Shown: in pieces, positions 35,132-46,755 of the stretch
Layout: each line of letters opens with the position of its first letter
How positions within the stretch are numbered: position 1 is the stretch's first letter
NCBI GenBank assembly: GCA_002286715.1
Contig: NSJX01000019.1
Span: 186,001-250,000, forward strand
DNA from: Dentipellis sp. KUC8613
Taxonomy: Eukaryota; Basidiomycota; Agaricomycetes; Russulales; Hericiaceae
Direction of reading: 5' to 3'
DNA: 64,000 nucleotides
Translations under genes and position numbers: made by a program
Notes under the pieces: model-generated
Seen by the model: the letters and a program-made list of their open reading frames with translations, nothing else
Databases searched by the model: none
What the model was told of the DNA's origin: nothing

Positions 35132-37744
35132 GTTGGTACGTGTTTCGTTACTTCGAGGTGGAAGGGGTCTGATTTACTGACGAAGGGCTGCAGACTATCA
35201 ACCCCGATGCGCCATTCGTCTGCGCTCGCCGGTCCATTGCTGTTGTACATCGCTATTTAACGGACTGAGTATCTTGCAGTCGACACCAACACCGACACCA
35301 ACACCAACCAACACCCTAGCATGTCGATACGTCCCCTCTATCTTTTGCGTCGCCTGACATCTGCCATCTGTATTGCTCGTGCTCGTGTTTTGATCAGCTT
35401 TATATCGACGTAATAATCCTCCCTTCGTTTCCCGGATGCGCTGCATACAATTGCGAACTTACAGCTTTCAGTACCAGTGTTCACTCTCACCCATACACCT
35501 TTTCTTTCAGTTTCTGTCCTGCTATGTATCGGCTTCGACTTCAGTTTCCGGTTCCGGTTTAGGTCTCAAATTCCTTTCTGGGCCCCCGATCTCTTCTCTC
35601 AGCGAACGATACCGATATCGTTAATCACTCCCCACTTCCCGTTCCCTGCCCTGCGACACGGACCGCCTTGCGTCCCGCGTCCCGCAGTCCACTTTTACTG
35701 GGACTGCGGCTCTGCATCTACATATATACACCCCGCATCCTGCATCTGATCCTGACCCTGACCCGACCTCTTTCCCCTTGTCCTTGCTCCCCTGCTGCCC
35801 GTCTTTGTTCGGCTGGTAATTGTTAATACGCGTATGAGTACACGCATGCGCACTACTGTCTGTCTTCAAATTGTTTGTTCTGGTATTGCAATTGGTATCA
35901 TCATTGTGTCGGTGCTCCTGCTCTTAATGCTCTCGATCGTGCGGCTGCTTTTGAGTGTTCGTGAAGATTGGAAGAACGTCGTCGGTGAGTGCTCTGTGGT
36001 ACAGCCTGCCAAGGGATCCGCCTTCGATGAACGGAACTGTCATGTCATTGTCACCTGCCTCCTGGTTCGTAGCTCGCGATGTCTGCCGGGATAAGATGGT
36101 TCTGGCCAAGCTGTTCTTCGAACTTCTTCATTATCTTGCCCTAAGCTTGCTCAAGTCCAGATAGGGTGGAATGCACGTGAAAAAATCGCGAAGCACGAGC
36201 AACTGCCAAACACTTGACACTCGTGCACGGCGTAGTCTGTTCTGCACTGGACTTCTAGCTATCTCGAGCTTCCTTGGCGCTCGACCCTCGCGAGCCGAGC
36301 AAAGTTAACCACCAGGTGAGTTCGAGTTGCGTCGCCTCTCGCGTATTTTCCGACTGACACAGACGGTCTGTCAAACCTCGCTATCTTTAAAAATAACCAC
36401 CGACATGGTCAGTATGACGTCTTGGGCCTTTTCCCCGAGAGCGCTCGCTAGCAATTGTAGACCGGTGGACCACCGCCCGCGCGCTCACCGACATCGCTCG
36501 CGAACTCGATTGATGGCAATTGGAGCCGCTTATTCTGCTTTGGTAGCCATATTCAGGAACAGCGCTAGCAGGGAGGTGTTGACGTTTCTTTTTGGCAACA
36601 AACGTGCAAAAACGGTGCCATGACCACCGCACGTATCATGCTGCAGATCTATATAAAAAAGTGTGGCTCTGGCACGCGTCCTGCCGCGAGCACTGGGCTT
36701 GAGAGCATAGAGGGCACGCCGATAGACATTTGGCAGCTGGTGGTACCGGGCGCCAAAATAAGCGGCTGTCGCGTGGTTTTGTAGTTGGTCGTTGAGGGGC
36801 ATGCAGCATGCTTCTGTCGAAGCTGCCGCTTCTTGTCGACTCGGAAGATCGAGATGACGTTTGCGGGTAGCTCATCTTGGCAGTGGCAACCGCAAGCGCG
36901 AGATTAGCCTCACCGATCTGCCTTCTGCCTCCTTGTTCCTCCTCCAACCCGTTGGATCCTTCCTCTCTCCAAGCCCTGTCCCAAGCTCGGACCCCGATTA
37001 CCGCCGGCTCTTAGGTACGCGAGATACGATGGAAAACTGACAAACAACGTGTTGGGGTCGAAAGTGCTGGTGAAACGGTTCTGAGCTGGCGTTCTTTTGA
37101 TTCACCTCTTGCTGGGGTACATTCACGTCCGCGGAGGCGCTGAGATCGAACGTGTGCCAGGAGAAGGGATGCATTCTCGGTCCTATTCCTGTGCATTTTT
37201 CTTTCCGACGTTGTTGCTCCGCACGAGTTCCGGCAAATTTCCATCTCTTACCGGGCAAATTTCCGCACTTTTTACTAACACTTTGTTCCGAAAGCACGCC
37301 AGACGACGATGCAGACCGCACGCCCGGCGTCGGAGCCCATAAACGGATTCATTTGGCGGCTTACTCGGGGGTCCTGACTCGCCTGGCGTGCATCCTCCCC
37401 TCTGCGTCCACTGGCAGGACGCCACCATCAGCACCGTGCTCACGCGATAATCACGATGGCTTCTGCTCGGGGATAGATCTCTCGACGGCGCACGCATTTG
37501 GGATGGACGCGCCCGCACGCACGCCGCACGGTGCACTGCAAATCGGTTTACACCCCTGCGCACTTTATTTCCTGATCGACACAGAGCCTAAGCCCTCTGC
37601 CTCCCCCTCCGCCCCGATGCGGCCGTCCCGCCGCGTGCTTCCTTCCTTTAAGCTCTCCCCGTTGTCTTCCCCACCGCGCGCCCCTGCCCCCGCCTTTGTT
37701 CGTCGTTTCGTCTGACCGTTCCGCCCGCAGTGCAGCCCGCCGCA
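35132..37744. other. Long region without a supported gene
   Basis: About 2.6 kb. It contains a CACCAA/CACCGA low-complexity tract at about 35282-35318 and pyrimidine-rich tracts near 35500-35800. A frame at 35834-36094 has a hydrophobic run (IAIGIIIVSVLLLLMLSIV) but no further support. A TATA-like TATATAAAAAA occurs near 36650. The last few hundred bases probably contain the promoter and 5' leader of the G-alpha gene. Confidence 0.4.
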
Positions 37745-39834
37745 ATGCCTCTGCGCGCCAAGCGGCCCTCGCTGCCCTCCCTCACCGACGCCTCGTCGTC
37801 ATCCTCCTCATCGTCATTCCCCCCGCAACCTATCGACGAGCACCACGAGCAACACCACGCCAAGGTCGACGAGGAACACCCCCACTGGCCGCCCCCAGAC
37901 CCGCGCGAGGAGAATGCAGCCGAGAAGCAGACGCGCCTCGAATGCGAGCGCGCAGCCAAAGCCGTGAGCGACGAGATCGACCGCGCGATCGAGCACGACC
38001 GGCAGGAGCGCAAGAAGCTCACGTCCGAGGTCAAAATCATCCTGCTCGGTGCGCCCCCCTCCTTTCGTCCTTCTCTCCCCTGCGGCTGAACCGCTCAACG
38101 CTCATATCTCCACACAGGCCAGGCCGAGTCCGGCAAGTCGACGATCCTGCGCAACTTCCAGCTGCAGTTCACGCCCACCGCGTTCAAGGCCGAGGTCGCC
38201 GCGTGGCGCGTCGTGATCGACCTCAACCTCGTGCGCTCCGTGACGTACATCCTCAACATCCTCGTCGAGCCGTCCGCGTCGCCGTCGTCGCCGTCGCAGT
38301 ACGCGCCGCACTCGGACGACGAGGAGCGCCTCACGCCGCTCGAGGAGGTCAGCCCCGAGCTCCGCCGCCTGCGCATCAGCCTGTCGCCGCTGCGCGGCGT
38401 CGAGGAGGTGCTCCGCCGGTTTCTGTCTGCGGAAGAGCACGGCGGCGGTGGTGGCGGGAGCGTCCCGCACCTCAAGGACCGCGCGTTTGAGGTGTCTGTG
38501 CGGTCCGGGTCGAAGTGGAAATCGCTTTTTGGGAAGGGGGGGAATGCGCACGGTGCGGGTCCTGGTGCAGCGCGCGGGGGGCGCGGGCAGGGCCAGGAGG
38601 AGCTGGAGAATGCGCGCCGGGTGATCGAGGCGTGTCGCGAGGATATGATGGCGCTGTGGGCACATCCAACGGTGCGTCAGAGTCTGACGGCGCAGCGGGT
38701 CTCGTTGGAGTTTCATTCGGGATTGTGCGTGATTCTCCTTGCTTTGTCTCTGCTCATTGCTCATCATTCATCATGTCGGATGCAGTTTCTTAGATGAGGT
38801 GGAACGCATAGCTGCGCCTGGGTACGAGCCGACGTCGGGTGCGTATGTTTCTTATTTGTCTACGTCCTGCAATCATACTGACAATTGTATATGGCGCAGA
38901 GGACGTCCTGAAGGCGCGAATACAGACGATGGGTGTCGAGGAGCACATCCTCCACATGGAAACCAGTGCGCCTGCGATCACAGCGTGCCTGCATAAATGC
39001 CCACTAACTGCGTATAGTCAAGGCCGGGCCTCGCTGGGCAATATATGACGTCGGGGGCAGTAGAGCGCAGCGCGCGGCGTGGGTCCCGTTTTTTGATGAC
39101 GGTGCGTGCCATTCACTGCTCGGTGCTATTCGTCATTCGTGCGATGCGGCGACGCCGAGATGAGATCAATCACTCATATGAAATGGCGCAGTGAACCTCC
39201 TCATATTCCTCGCACCGGTGTCCGCGTTCAATCAGACGCTGTCGGAAGACCGGAAGGTTAACCGCCTGGTGCGTCATGGATTTAGTTTTGGTGTTTGGGG
39301 TCGGTGCTGATGCGTGGCGCGAGTAGTGGGACTCGATATATCTGTGGAAGACAATCTGCATGAACAAACTCCTTGCGGGTGTCGACCTCGTGCTGCTGCT
39401 CAACAAGATCGACATCCTCGACGCGAAGCTCAAGTCCGGCATCGACTTTGGTACCTTCGTCACGTCGTATCGTGAAAAACCAAACGACCTCGAGAGCGTC
39501 ATGACCTGTAAGCTGCATTCCCGTGGCATAGCTCATGTGCTCATCAAGCTTTTTTTGTAGACCTGAAAAGCAAATTCCTCATGATTCATAAACAATACTC
39601 GAAACGGGATAGAGCGTTCCATGTACATTTTACCTGCGCGACAGTGAGCACTTTGCCTTCTAATCATCTTCGCTTTCGTAACACGCCGTGCGCTTCCCAG
39701 GACCCACGAGCAACCTCGATTGTGCTCGCACGCAGTAAGTTCCTTCCACGTACTCTCCCCCCATCGTTCCTAACGCCCTCGTAGTCCAGGAGGCCATCTT
39801 CAAAAAGAATATTGAAAGCGCTGACTTCCTGTGA
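37745..39834 (+). CDS. Divergent G-protein alpha subunit, catalytic Gln replaced by Ser
   Basis: Ten exons sum to 1,539 nt, 512 residues, against about 350 for canonical G-alpha. The P-loop is GQAESGKST. A long helical-domain region carries Ser/Gly/Glu-rich insertions (about residues 150-290). Switch I is RIQTMGVEE, keeping the Arg and Thr. Switch II reads YDVGGSRAQRAAW, with Ser where nearly all G-alpha proteins have the GTP-hydrolysing Gln. The guanine-recognition motifs NKID and TCAT are present. The C-terminus is short (NIESADFL). The N-terminus is MPLRAKRPSLPSL, lacking the MGxxxS myristoylation signal. Basidiomycetes carry expanded sets of such G-alpha-like proteins. Signal transduction at a membrane is inferred; the receptor is unknown. 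Confidence 0.92.
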
Positions 39835-40502
39835 CCGTCGCCTCCATTCTCACCCCCCATACCCCTGCTCACCGTGATACCTAACGCCTTGCCGGGCCTC
39901 CCTGCCAACAGCCCAGGCTTGTAACACCTGCCGCTTGCACACCGTAATGAATGCACGGCATACCCGACGCACTACTACCTCATCCGTCTCGCGCCCCGCA
40001 CTACATCTACGTTGGATTTTGCACTATTTAGGATTGGGTACCAGGATTCGGACCCGGACACCCGCGCGCACGCCGCAGCCGCAGTCTCTTTTTTTGCTTG
40101 ATACTCTGGATTCTGCCTAGTGATAGTGTATTGTACTACCATATCCTTATTGATATATGGCTTCTTAAGCGCTTATATTCTTTTCTCCCATCCTATACTC
40201 GAATAGCTACGTGTTACGCGAATTTTCTGGACTGCGGAGACGCTGCTGCGACGTGGAAGGAGGCTGGACTGGGAGCGAGTTGAAGTAGTTGGCAGGGCCT
40301 GTGTTCCAGAAGGGGAACTAGATCACAGGCACGCGTACGGGCGCCCATTACGTCACCCGCTGCGGACTACTACATAGTCGACCCCGCCCGCCTCCCGCTT
40401 GTTTTCCTCCATCTACATACTCAACCTCGCACTTCTCGTAGCGAAACAACAACGAACCTCTATTACCTTCCCTATCGCTCGCATACCTTCTACGCGCGCA
40501 CC
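39835..40502. other. Intergenic
   Basis: 3' flank of the G-alpha gene and 5' flank of the Pmp3-like gene; the last 100 bases are C/T/A-rich leader-like sequence. No gene seen. Confidence 0.5.
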
Positions 40503-41120
40503 ATGACGATTCGTGGCGACGACGTCTGCCTGATCCTGGTGAGCACTGACCCTACCCTCGCGCTCAGAGAGCGCAGAAGAAATAAAATTTAACGTGATCG
40601 CGCTGTGTGCAGGTAGCGATTCTCTTCCCGCCTGCAGCTGCTTTCCTCATCGCAGGCTGCTCTTGCGACTTGATCATCAACATCTGTCTTACCGCGTACG
40701 CTATTCATTACCCCTTGTTCCCAATTATCATTTTCCTAACACGCTTGTTTAGTCTTGGCTACCTCCCCGGCCATCTTGTATGTACCCGCCTATGTTCATG
40801 GCATCATAATGAAATTCCTGACCATCCGAACACACAGCATGCGTTCTGGCTCATTTACCGCAAGATGAAGGCCGACGAGGAATTCGGGCAGGGCGGATAC
40901 CTCTGTGCGCTGAAACCTCCGCCGCATACCCTATACCCAGTTCTGACCCGTGAAATTGAAACTTCACAGATATCGGAAACGGCCAATACGGCCCTTCGCA
41001 GGGCGCGTATGTCGACACGCCCTACGGTCAGTCGCCATACGCACCGACCGGTCCTCCACCCGCGGGTGCACCCGCACCCGGCGCCGCGCCGCCTGTGCAG
41101 AATTACGGCGCGACACGCTA
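40503..41120 (+). CDS. PMP3: Pmp3/RCI2-family plasma membrane proteolipid with extended tail
   Basis: Five short exons give about 120 residues. MTIRGDDVCLIL joins VAILFPPAAAFLIAGCSCDL and NICLTALGYLPGHLHAFWLI, the two hydrophobic helices and loop of the UPF0057/Pmp3 family. Classical Pmp3 stops soon after the second helix. Here a polar tail adds about 60 residues rich in Gly, Pro, Tyr and Gln (YGQSPYAPTGPPPAGAPAPG). In yeast the protein influences plasma-membrane potential and salt tolerance. The third exon is only 25 nt. The identity is secure; the tail is typical of some fungal paralogues. Confidence 0.92.
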
Positions 41121-41995
41121 AACGTGTGCGCCCAGCATCGAGGATACACGATACACGATAAATGAACGAACGCTGAACTGTGGTGCTTTTGGGTAATTGC
41201 AATGAAAGAATGTGGACGATGGTTCGTGTAACTGTATCTGTGATGGCTAGTTTGTGAGATATCCAGGTCTGTGAATACATTGGCTGTCACGTACTTCTTG
41301 AACAAGGGCAGGTGTGTTCGTGCTTGGGCATGCGTGGTGGGACGGTGGATATCAGGCGCTAATTAAGGTGAGCGGTGACTTATTTTCTCGTATTTGACGG
41401 TGTTGCTCACCGTGAGGGCATTGTGTAATTGCAGGTAAGCAGTGATAATTACGTCGACAAGCGTGAAGCGACGCGAAGAGGCAAGACGCATGGTTTGCCC
41501 GTCGGGCACAAAGGCCCTTTTCCGGGCATGGCGGGGACGGATGGCGTAAGTACCACAAGCTCTCTGCAGTATTTGAAGGCCGTGGTCAGCACGGACGTCC
41601 CGTTCTTGACGATCGCGGCCCACAAATCACCCAGAGTGAGGCGGAGCTTCGGTGTTCATGCTGACCTCCATTTCCAACCCGGACACGCCGGACCTCCATG
41701 CTGACTCCGTCGCAGCACCGGGCCACTGTAGGGCTGCGCGGGGATAATGTGAACAGCGCCGGGCACACGAAGTATGCATGGCTGTACGGAGCCTCCTAGA
41801 GGAGGGCCCGCACGATTGATCAGGCTTAGGCTAAGCGCGCCTGCGCGTGCGATTTGCAGCATAAAAGCACGACCCACCGCCAGCGTCTGCCAAGCATACC
41901 CACCTCCACTCGCAGCTCCCCACCTTCTTGGCATTGACATTCTCGCTATCCCGCAGCTCCTTTAACTGGTATTGAAATAAGTATTTCCATCCGCT
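41121..41995. other. Intergenic
   Basis: No gene seen. A TATA-like CATAAAAG near 41860 lies about 130 bases before the next start codon. Confidence 0.45.
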
Positions 41996-43041
41996 ATGAC
42001 GTCATCACCGCCAGCCAGCGCAAGCACCAACCCCACCGCAAAGCTCGTCCGCTCGGCGAATGGCATGCACATTTTCGCGGAGGCGACGGGGAACCCGGCC
42101 AACCCGCACGTCGTGCTCGTCCCCGGCATCGGCTTCAGCGGGTGTGTGTTTGACGACTTTTGTGCGGACCAGCGGCTGCTGGACGCGCTGTACATCGTGA
42201 GTCCTCCAGCGTACATAGTTAGGTTTGTGGTGTACTGAAGAGTGTATGATAGGTGCGCGTGGACCCGCGTGGATGCGGTCGCAGCGATTTGGCGCAGACG
42301 GAGGAAATGCACGAGTCGAAACAGTATGCGGAGGACTTTGAGGCGGTTGTGAAGGCGTTCGACCTGCGCCATCCCGTCCTGGTTGGATGGTACGTATTTA
42401 GTGCTGCCTCTTTTTGACACCGGCTGATCATCCATCCCTATTCCTAGGAGCTACGGAGGTTCGTCGATCTCTGACACCACCACACGCGATACATACTGAC
42501 ACGCAAAACAGGCACTTGGCTCACAGACGTTGCCGCGCACCTCCCGCCCTTCACCATCTCCGGGTGCATGCTGCTCGTAGGGCTGCCCTACGCAGAGGAG
42601 CTGCCCTCAGAAGTCGGCCTGCCTGCCCTGCTCGACACCTTCCCGGGGCTGCTCGGGTCTGTACCCGCGGCGCAGCGCGCTATGGTGGACCTCATGTTCG
42701 TCGACCCGCCCGCCCCCGTGCTCACGTACGCGAAGCGTCTGTCCTATTACGGGCACCGCATGGACGGCGAGCTCATCCGCTGCCTCGCGGGCCGCGTGCA
42801 GCCGCGCGAGGCGCTGTGGGCTGCCGGCCGCGCGGGGCTGCCGCTGTATGTCATGTATGGGACGGCCGATGGGCACCAGAAGGGCAATGTCGTGCCCGAT
42901 CTGTTGAGGCCACATTATAAGAATATGGAGGTGCACGTCATAGAGGGCGGGAGCCATGCACTGCATGTGGACTGTGCGGATGAGCTGGCGGACGCGATGG
43001 TTAGGTTTGTGGGGAGGGTGTATGGAAAGGTGCGTACTTAG
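41996..43041 (+). CDS. Alpha/beta hydrolase
   Basis: Four exons (41996-42196, 42253-42389, 42448-42458, 42512-43041) give 292 residues. Strand and loop motifs fit: HVVLVPGIGFSGCVFDDF with the oxyanion-hole region, RVDPRGCGRSD, nucleophile elbow GWSYGG (Ser in GxSxG), acid in YVMYGTADGHQ and catalytic His in EGGSHALHV. This is an intact Ser-Asp-His triad. The fold is like 3-oxoadipate enol-lactonase or non-haem haloperoxidase-type hydrolases, but the substrate cannot be told. The nucleophile codon lies on an 11-nt micro-exon. No signal peptide, so probably cytosolic. Confidence 0.9.
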
Positions 43042-43786
43042 ATGCTAGATGGAGTGGTAGTTGCGGAGCTGACATTTGCTGTGGTAGGATTATAGGCAGG
43101 GTGTGTGATTGTTGGGCTTGATTGTGAAGGGAACATGACGACGTCGACGAGGACGGTAGTCGTGTCACTTGGGAAGCGGGTAGTGTGTAATTTGAATAAA
43201 GGCTGTTGTCAGTGGTTAACTTCTATCTGATTGAACGTATGTGAGTTGGCTGTGTCTCCCGGTCCCGGAACATGAGTACAGATTCCATTCCCCAACGAAC
43301 CACCCACTGGCAGAGGTTTGTGCAACCAAAAAAAGCAAAGTAATGACGGACTTTTGGCGTCTCAAGATCTCGAATCTATTTGTTACCGCATCCGGTGATG
43401 ACAGCCCTGTGTTTTGGGCCGCGGTACGGCCCTCCATATGACTGTTATCGCATTTTGAAGATTTGGACGCGTATATGATCAAATAAATCTTGGCTCTCGT
43501 CGCCTGCTCGAGCCAGATGCGTCACCGAGCGGCGAAACTTACCTCCCCGGCATCCTTTTGTTACCGTCAAGAATACAAAGCTCCCGTTTGTTGCCGGTAC
43601 CGCGCGCGTATACGTACCGGCTCTGGTTGGATCATCGGGGGTCCTCCCAGAACCCCGGACGATGATCACTCAACTGTGTGGTTTGTGCGAGCACATTACT
43701 GGCAATCAATGAAATTTGTAACATGACATAAGTACATTGTTAAGTGGCCAGCTAGAGAGAAAAAAATCGCAGCATTCACGTATAAG
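43042..43786. other. Intergenic
   Basis: 3' flank of the hydrolase gene up to the tRNA-Gln. No gene seen. Confidence 0.5.
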
Positions 43787-43869
43787 AGGCCCTGCCAGGA
43801 CTCGAACCTGGGTCACGGGAATATTCTTAAGTCAGAATCCCGTGTGATAACCATCTACACTACAGGGCC
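43787..43869 (-). tRNA. tRNA-Gln(CTG): tRNA-Gln (anticodon CTG) with 10-nt intron, second copy
   Basis: On the reverse strand the mature sequence reads the same as the gene at 5963-6045: acceptor GGCCCTG/CAGGGCC, anticodon loop TTCTGA...T and T loop TTCGAGT. The intron (43822-43831, CTTAAGAATA on the tRNA strand) differs from the other copy at five bases but shares the 3' GAATA. Confidence 0.93.
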
Positions 43870-44423
43870 GTGGTAATGAGAGCCACGTCAAGACTACCAC
43901 GACAACCTAAATGTTTATAGCCTCCAAATGTTCCCGCTACCCCTGTGGTAGTGGGTCTTGTACCTCATTTCTGTATGCCGTTTTTCGCAGAAGATTCACG
44001 ATCTGCTCGTGGCTGTGCCAGTTGTTCGGCTATTGCCGCTACCCGCCTCCGTCCCCTGTCATCTACTGCCCTCTTCCCGTACATTTACTCCTGCGACGCT
44101 CACCGTCACGACGCTCGTTTACATCGTCAACTGCACCTTTCCAGACTGTTACTAGCCGCAATTCTCTTTTTCTGTCACCTCCGCTCGTGTCCTAACTCCC
44201 ATGACTGACATGTTCACCGTTTGCCGGCCATCTCGACCCGGCAATGCTACCAGACCGCCGTGGTCCCCAGTTTTGGCATGTGAATGCGAAGGTCGTATGG
44301 AGCTCCTTGTGTGGGACATCATTCCGAACGAGAGAACGCACAAGCAAACACCGGTATTTGACATTTCTTTTTCCATCTCCCGATAAATTCACTCACCAGG
44401 AGCTGCACCACAGTGTTTACAAG

Positions 44424-44860
44424 TGTGCTTGAAGGTGCTCTGTGCTTCACCTATGGCTCTCATCGGTCCTCCACCAGACTCCCCCTGTGGCGCCGCTGGA
44501 GCGGACCACAGTGACCTGCACTCGTTCTGCAACATGAGGGCGTCTGCAGATGGCCGACAAAGATGTCGACATGGCTGGCGGTGGATCATCAGTGGAACCC
44601 GACCCCAAAGGCACTGACCACAAACTGCTCTGCAGAGTTTCCAAGCGCGTGTCAAAAGCTTGAAGGTGCTTCGTGCGACACGTATCGTCGCCGTCGGTCC
44701 CGCGCCAGAGTCGCCTACGGGTGGTGCAGGATCAGATCGCGAACACGAGTCCGTCCTCACAGCTGAGGTTGCTAGCGACCTGCAGTCTTTCCGGATTGCC
44801 AGCGCTCGTCCACACACGGTCGATCGAGATGGCTGCCAGTGGCTGCACTGAGGGAGCCGG
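44424..44860 (+). repeat. Imperfect direct duplication, about 200 bp per copy
   Basis: Copy 1 starts near 44424 and copy 2 near 44655; both begin GCTTGAAGGTGCT. In the plus frame they read LKVLCASPMALIGPPPDSP and LKVLRATRIVAVGPAPESP, followed by GAAGAD/GGAGSD and SDLHSF/SDLQSF. Many differences fall in third codon positions, so both copies probably encoded protein after duplicating. Confidence 0.6.
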
Positions 44861-45133
44861 CCGGAAGGGCAAGAAGCCTCGCCATAAGTAGTGCTGACAG
44901 CGTGTCTTGAGAAATTTACGCCTTCTTCATCGTGATTGTCCTTTCCGTATGTCGTTCGAGCGCCGTATGACACATAACGCCCACAAAAAAATGTTTTGTC
45001 ATTTCGTAGTACGCCAAAAAAAAATTGGGTGTAGTCTTCCGTCTGTGATGTGGGTAGATGAGTGAATAAAATGGGGATGAGAAAATCCTAGCATGCTGGA
45101 GTCGGCGAAGTCGACACGTCGGTAGCGGGTTTT

Positions 45134-45153
45134 GCCACCTGCTCGCAGGTGGC
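45134..45153. repeat. Short perfect palindrome
   Basis: GCCACCTGC and GCAGGTGGC are separated by TC. It contains CAnnTG-type E-box half motifs on each arm. It may be a protein-binding site or chance. Confidence 0.6.
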
Positions 45154-45459
45154 GCTGGGGCTTATTGGACTTCGTGGGCTTGAATCGTCTAAATGGAAAG
45201 GCTCCGGAGAGGCATGAGCACATTGGTGGGCGATTTTCCTGCGTCGATCACCTGAGACTCGGGGGCGATGTTCTAGTTGAGTTGCACCCACTAGACATAC
45301 CCGACTTCGGCTCTCCATCGCACCGCACCCGGGCCATGCAAACATCATTAAAATGTCCTCCATCGTCCATTATTCCACATAACACCACAGTCAAGACCCA
45401 GCACTCAGCTATGATACACAGACAACATCAGTATACGTCACACGGCACCCACCACCCGT

Positions 45460-46755
45460 CTACCCAAACCGTGCCGACAGCCCATCGTATATCCAGAAGA
45501 TCACCGCGCTGCTCGGTATCGACCGCGCAACGGTGACCCCGCATCCCGCATACAGCCCGCGCACGCCCTGCGCACGATACAGCTCCTTCGCGACCGTCCA
45601 GAACGAGCGCGTCCCCGTCTTCGCGCCCGCGCCCGCGGGCCGCAGCTCCGCCTCCGTCTGCATCGTGCTCTTCACCGTGTCCGCCGGGAACAGCGCGAGG
45701 TTGTACATCGCGCCCGCACACGCGCCGCTGAGCGCGCTCTCCCAGGACGCCAGCGGCCGCGGCCGCCCGTCGCTGCCCGCCCCGGGGCTACGCGCGCGCA
45801 GACGCGCGGCGACGAACTCTTTCGTGCTGAACCATGCTGCAGAGCCGCCTGTCTCGCGGATGAGCGTGCCGGTGTGCCCGAGCCAGAGCCCGCGTAGGCC
45901 GGTTTCGCGCAGGATGCCGGTGAAGATGGCGAGGGGGCCGGGGAGGGCGCGGAGCGTGGCGGGTGCGGCGTGGTGCAAGGCTGCTGCTGCTGCTGCGGGT
46001 TTTGGGAGGGCGGAGGCGGAGGTGGAGATTGAGGAGGCCGCAGGGGGGAGGGTGGGCGCGGAGATGAGCATCTGGACTTGCATTTTGCATTTTATGAGTT
46101 CTATTGGTGTGCTGGTGCTTGACGTGAGCGAGCGGTGATCAGACGGAGAGTATGGGGACATACAGGATGAAGCTGGTGATGGCGCCGGCGCCCCCAGCTG
46201 CGACTGCCAGCTGCGGGAGCGAGAGCTCCTGCGTTGCTGGTGTCCGGTTGATGCGCCGGACGAGGTTTTGTAGCTCTCCGTACGAGAGGAAGAGCGTCGC
46301 GTTTTCGGCCATGGCGCCGACGATGGGTGCGGGGAGGCCCTGGGTGGACACAGCGTCAGGACCGGATTTACCACACGCATCGGAATTAGAAGCAGATATT
46401 TGGCGAGAAAATGGTAGGGTGAACATGGATGTAGGGAGCCGGACGTACACGGTAGAGACCTCTAATGCCTTCGTTTTTGAACGTCTGGACGAGACAGTCG
46501 ACTGGGCCTCGGAACCGCGCTGTCTCGTCCAGGACCTGCGCCTGCAGGCGGACCTTGGTCAGGTCGAAGGGGTGCTCGAGCACTTTCGACACCATGCCGG
46601 CGATCTGTATGCATCGACAGTAAACGTCAATTTCAGCTAAAACAAGGTGACATGAGACGTACACTGCCGAAAGTAATGTCCTTCGCTGCGCGGACGGCGG
46701 GCGAACCTCTACCGCTGTCCACAGCAGGGTTCAGAGCATCGGGAGGCGTTTCCAT
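45460..46755 (-). CDS. ORT1: Mitochondrial ornithine carrier (Ort1/Arg11 type)
   Basis: Starts METPPDALNPAVDSGRG at 46755. It has three mitochondrial-carrier repeats with signatures PFDLTKVRLQ, PIELIKCKMQ and PADTVKSTMQ, and typical second-helix motifs (GLYRGLPAPIVG, GLWLGHTGTLIRE, GLYAGCGVTVARSI). ENATLFLSYGELQN and SAVIFWIYDGLS match ornithine/basic amino-acid carriers. The protein lies in the inner mitochondrial membrane and exchanges ornithine for cytosolic ornithine, citrulline or protons in arginine synthesis. An Ala/Ser/Pro-rich insertion follows PIELIKCKMQ in repeat 2. Four exons were joined by eye. Confidence 0.92.

Larger units (their letters stand above)
43870..45459. other. Region with a possible unrecognised plus-strand gene
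   Basis: No complete gene could be modelled. Between about 44400 and 44891 there are coding-like plus-strand segments, two of which are diverged copies of each other, ending with a lysine-rich GAGRKGKKPRHK and a stop at 44891. A 9-bp perfect inverted repeat with a 2-base loop lies at 45134-45153. Confidence 0.35.

Noticed and set aside
35834..36094. Frame with a strongly hydrophobic run (possible membrane protein)
   Set aside because: The run comes from a T-rich low-complexity stretch; no start context, family or spliced partner.
44389..44973. 194-codon minus-strand frame
   Set aside because: The internal repeat within it shows third-position divergence in the plus frame, so the plus strand is the more likely coding strand.
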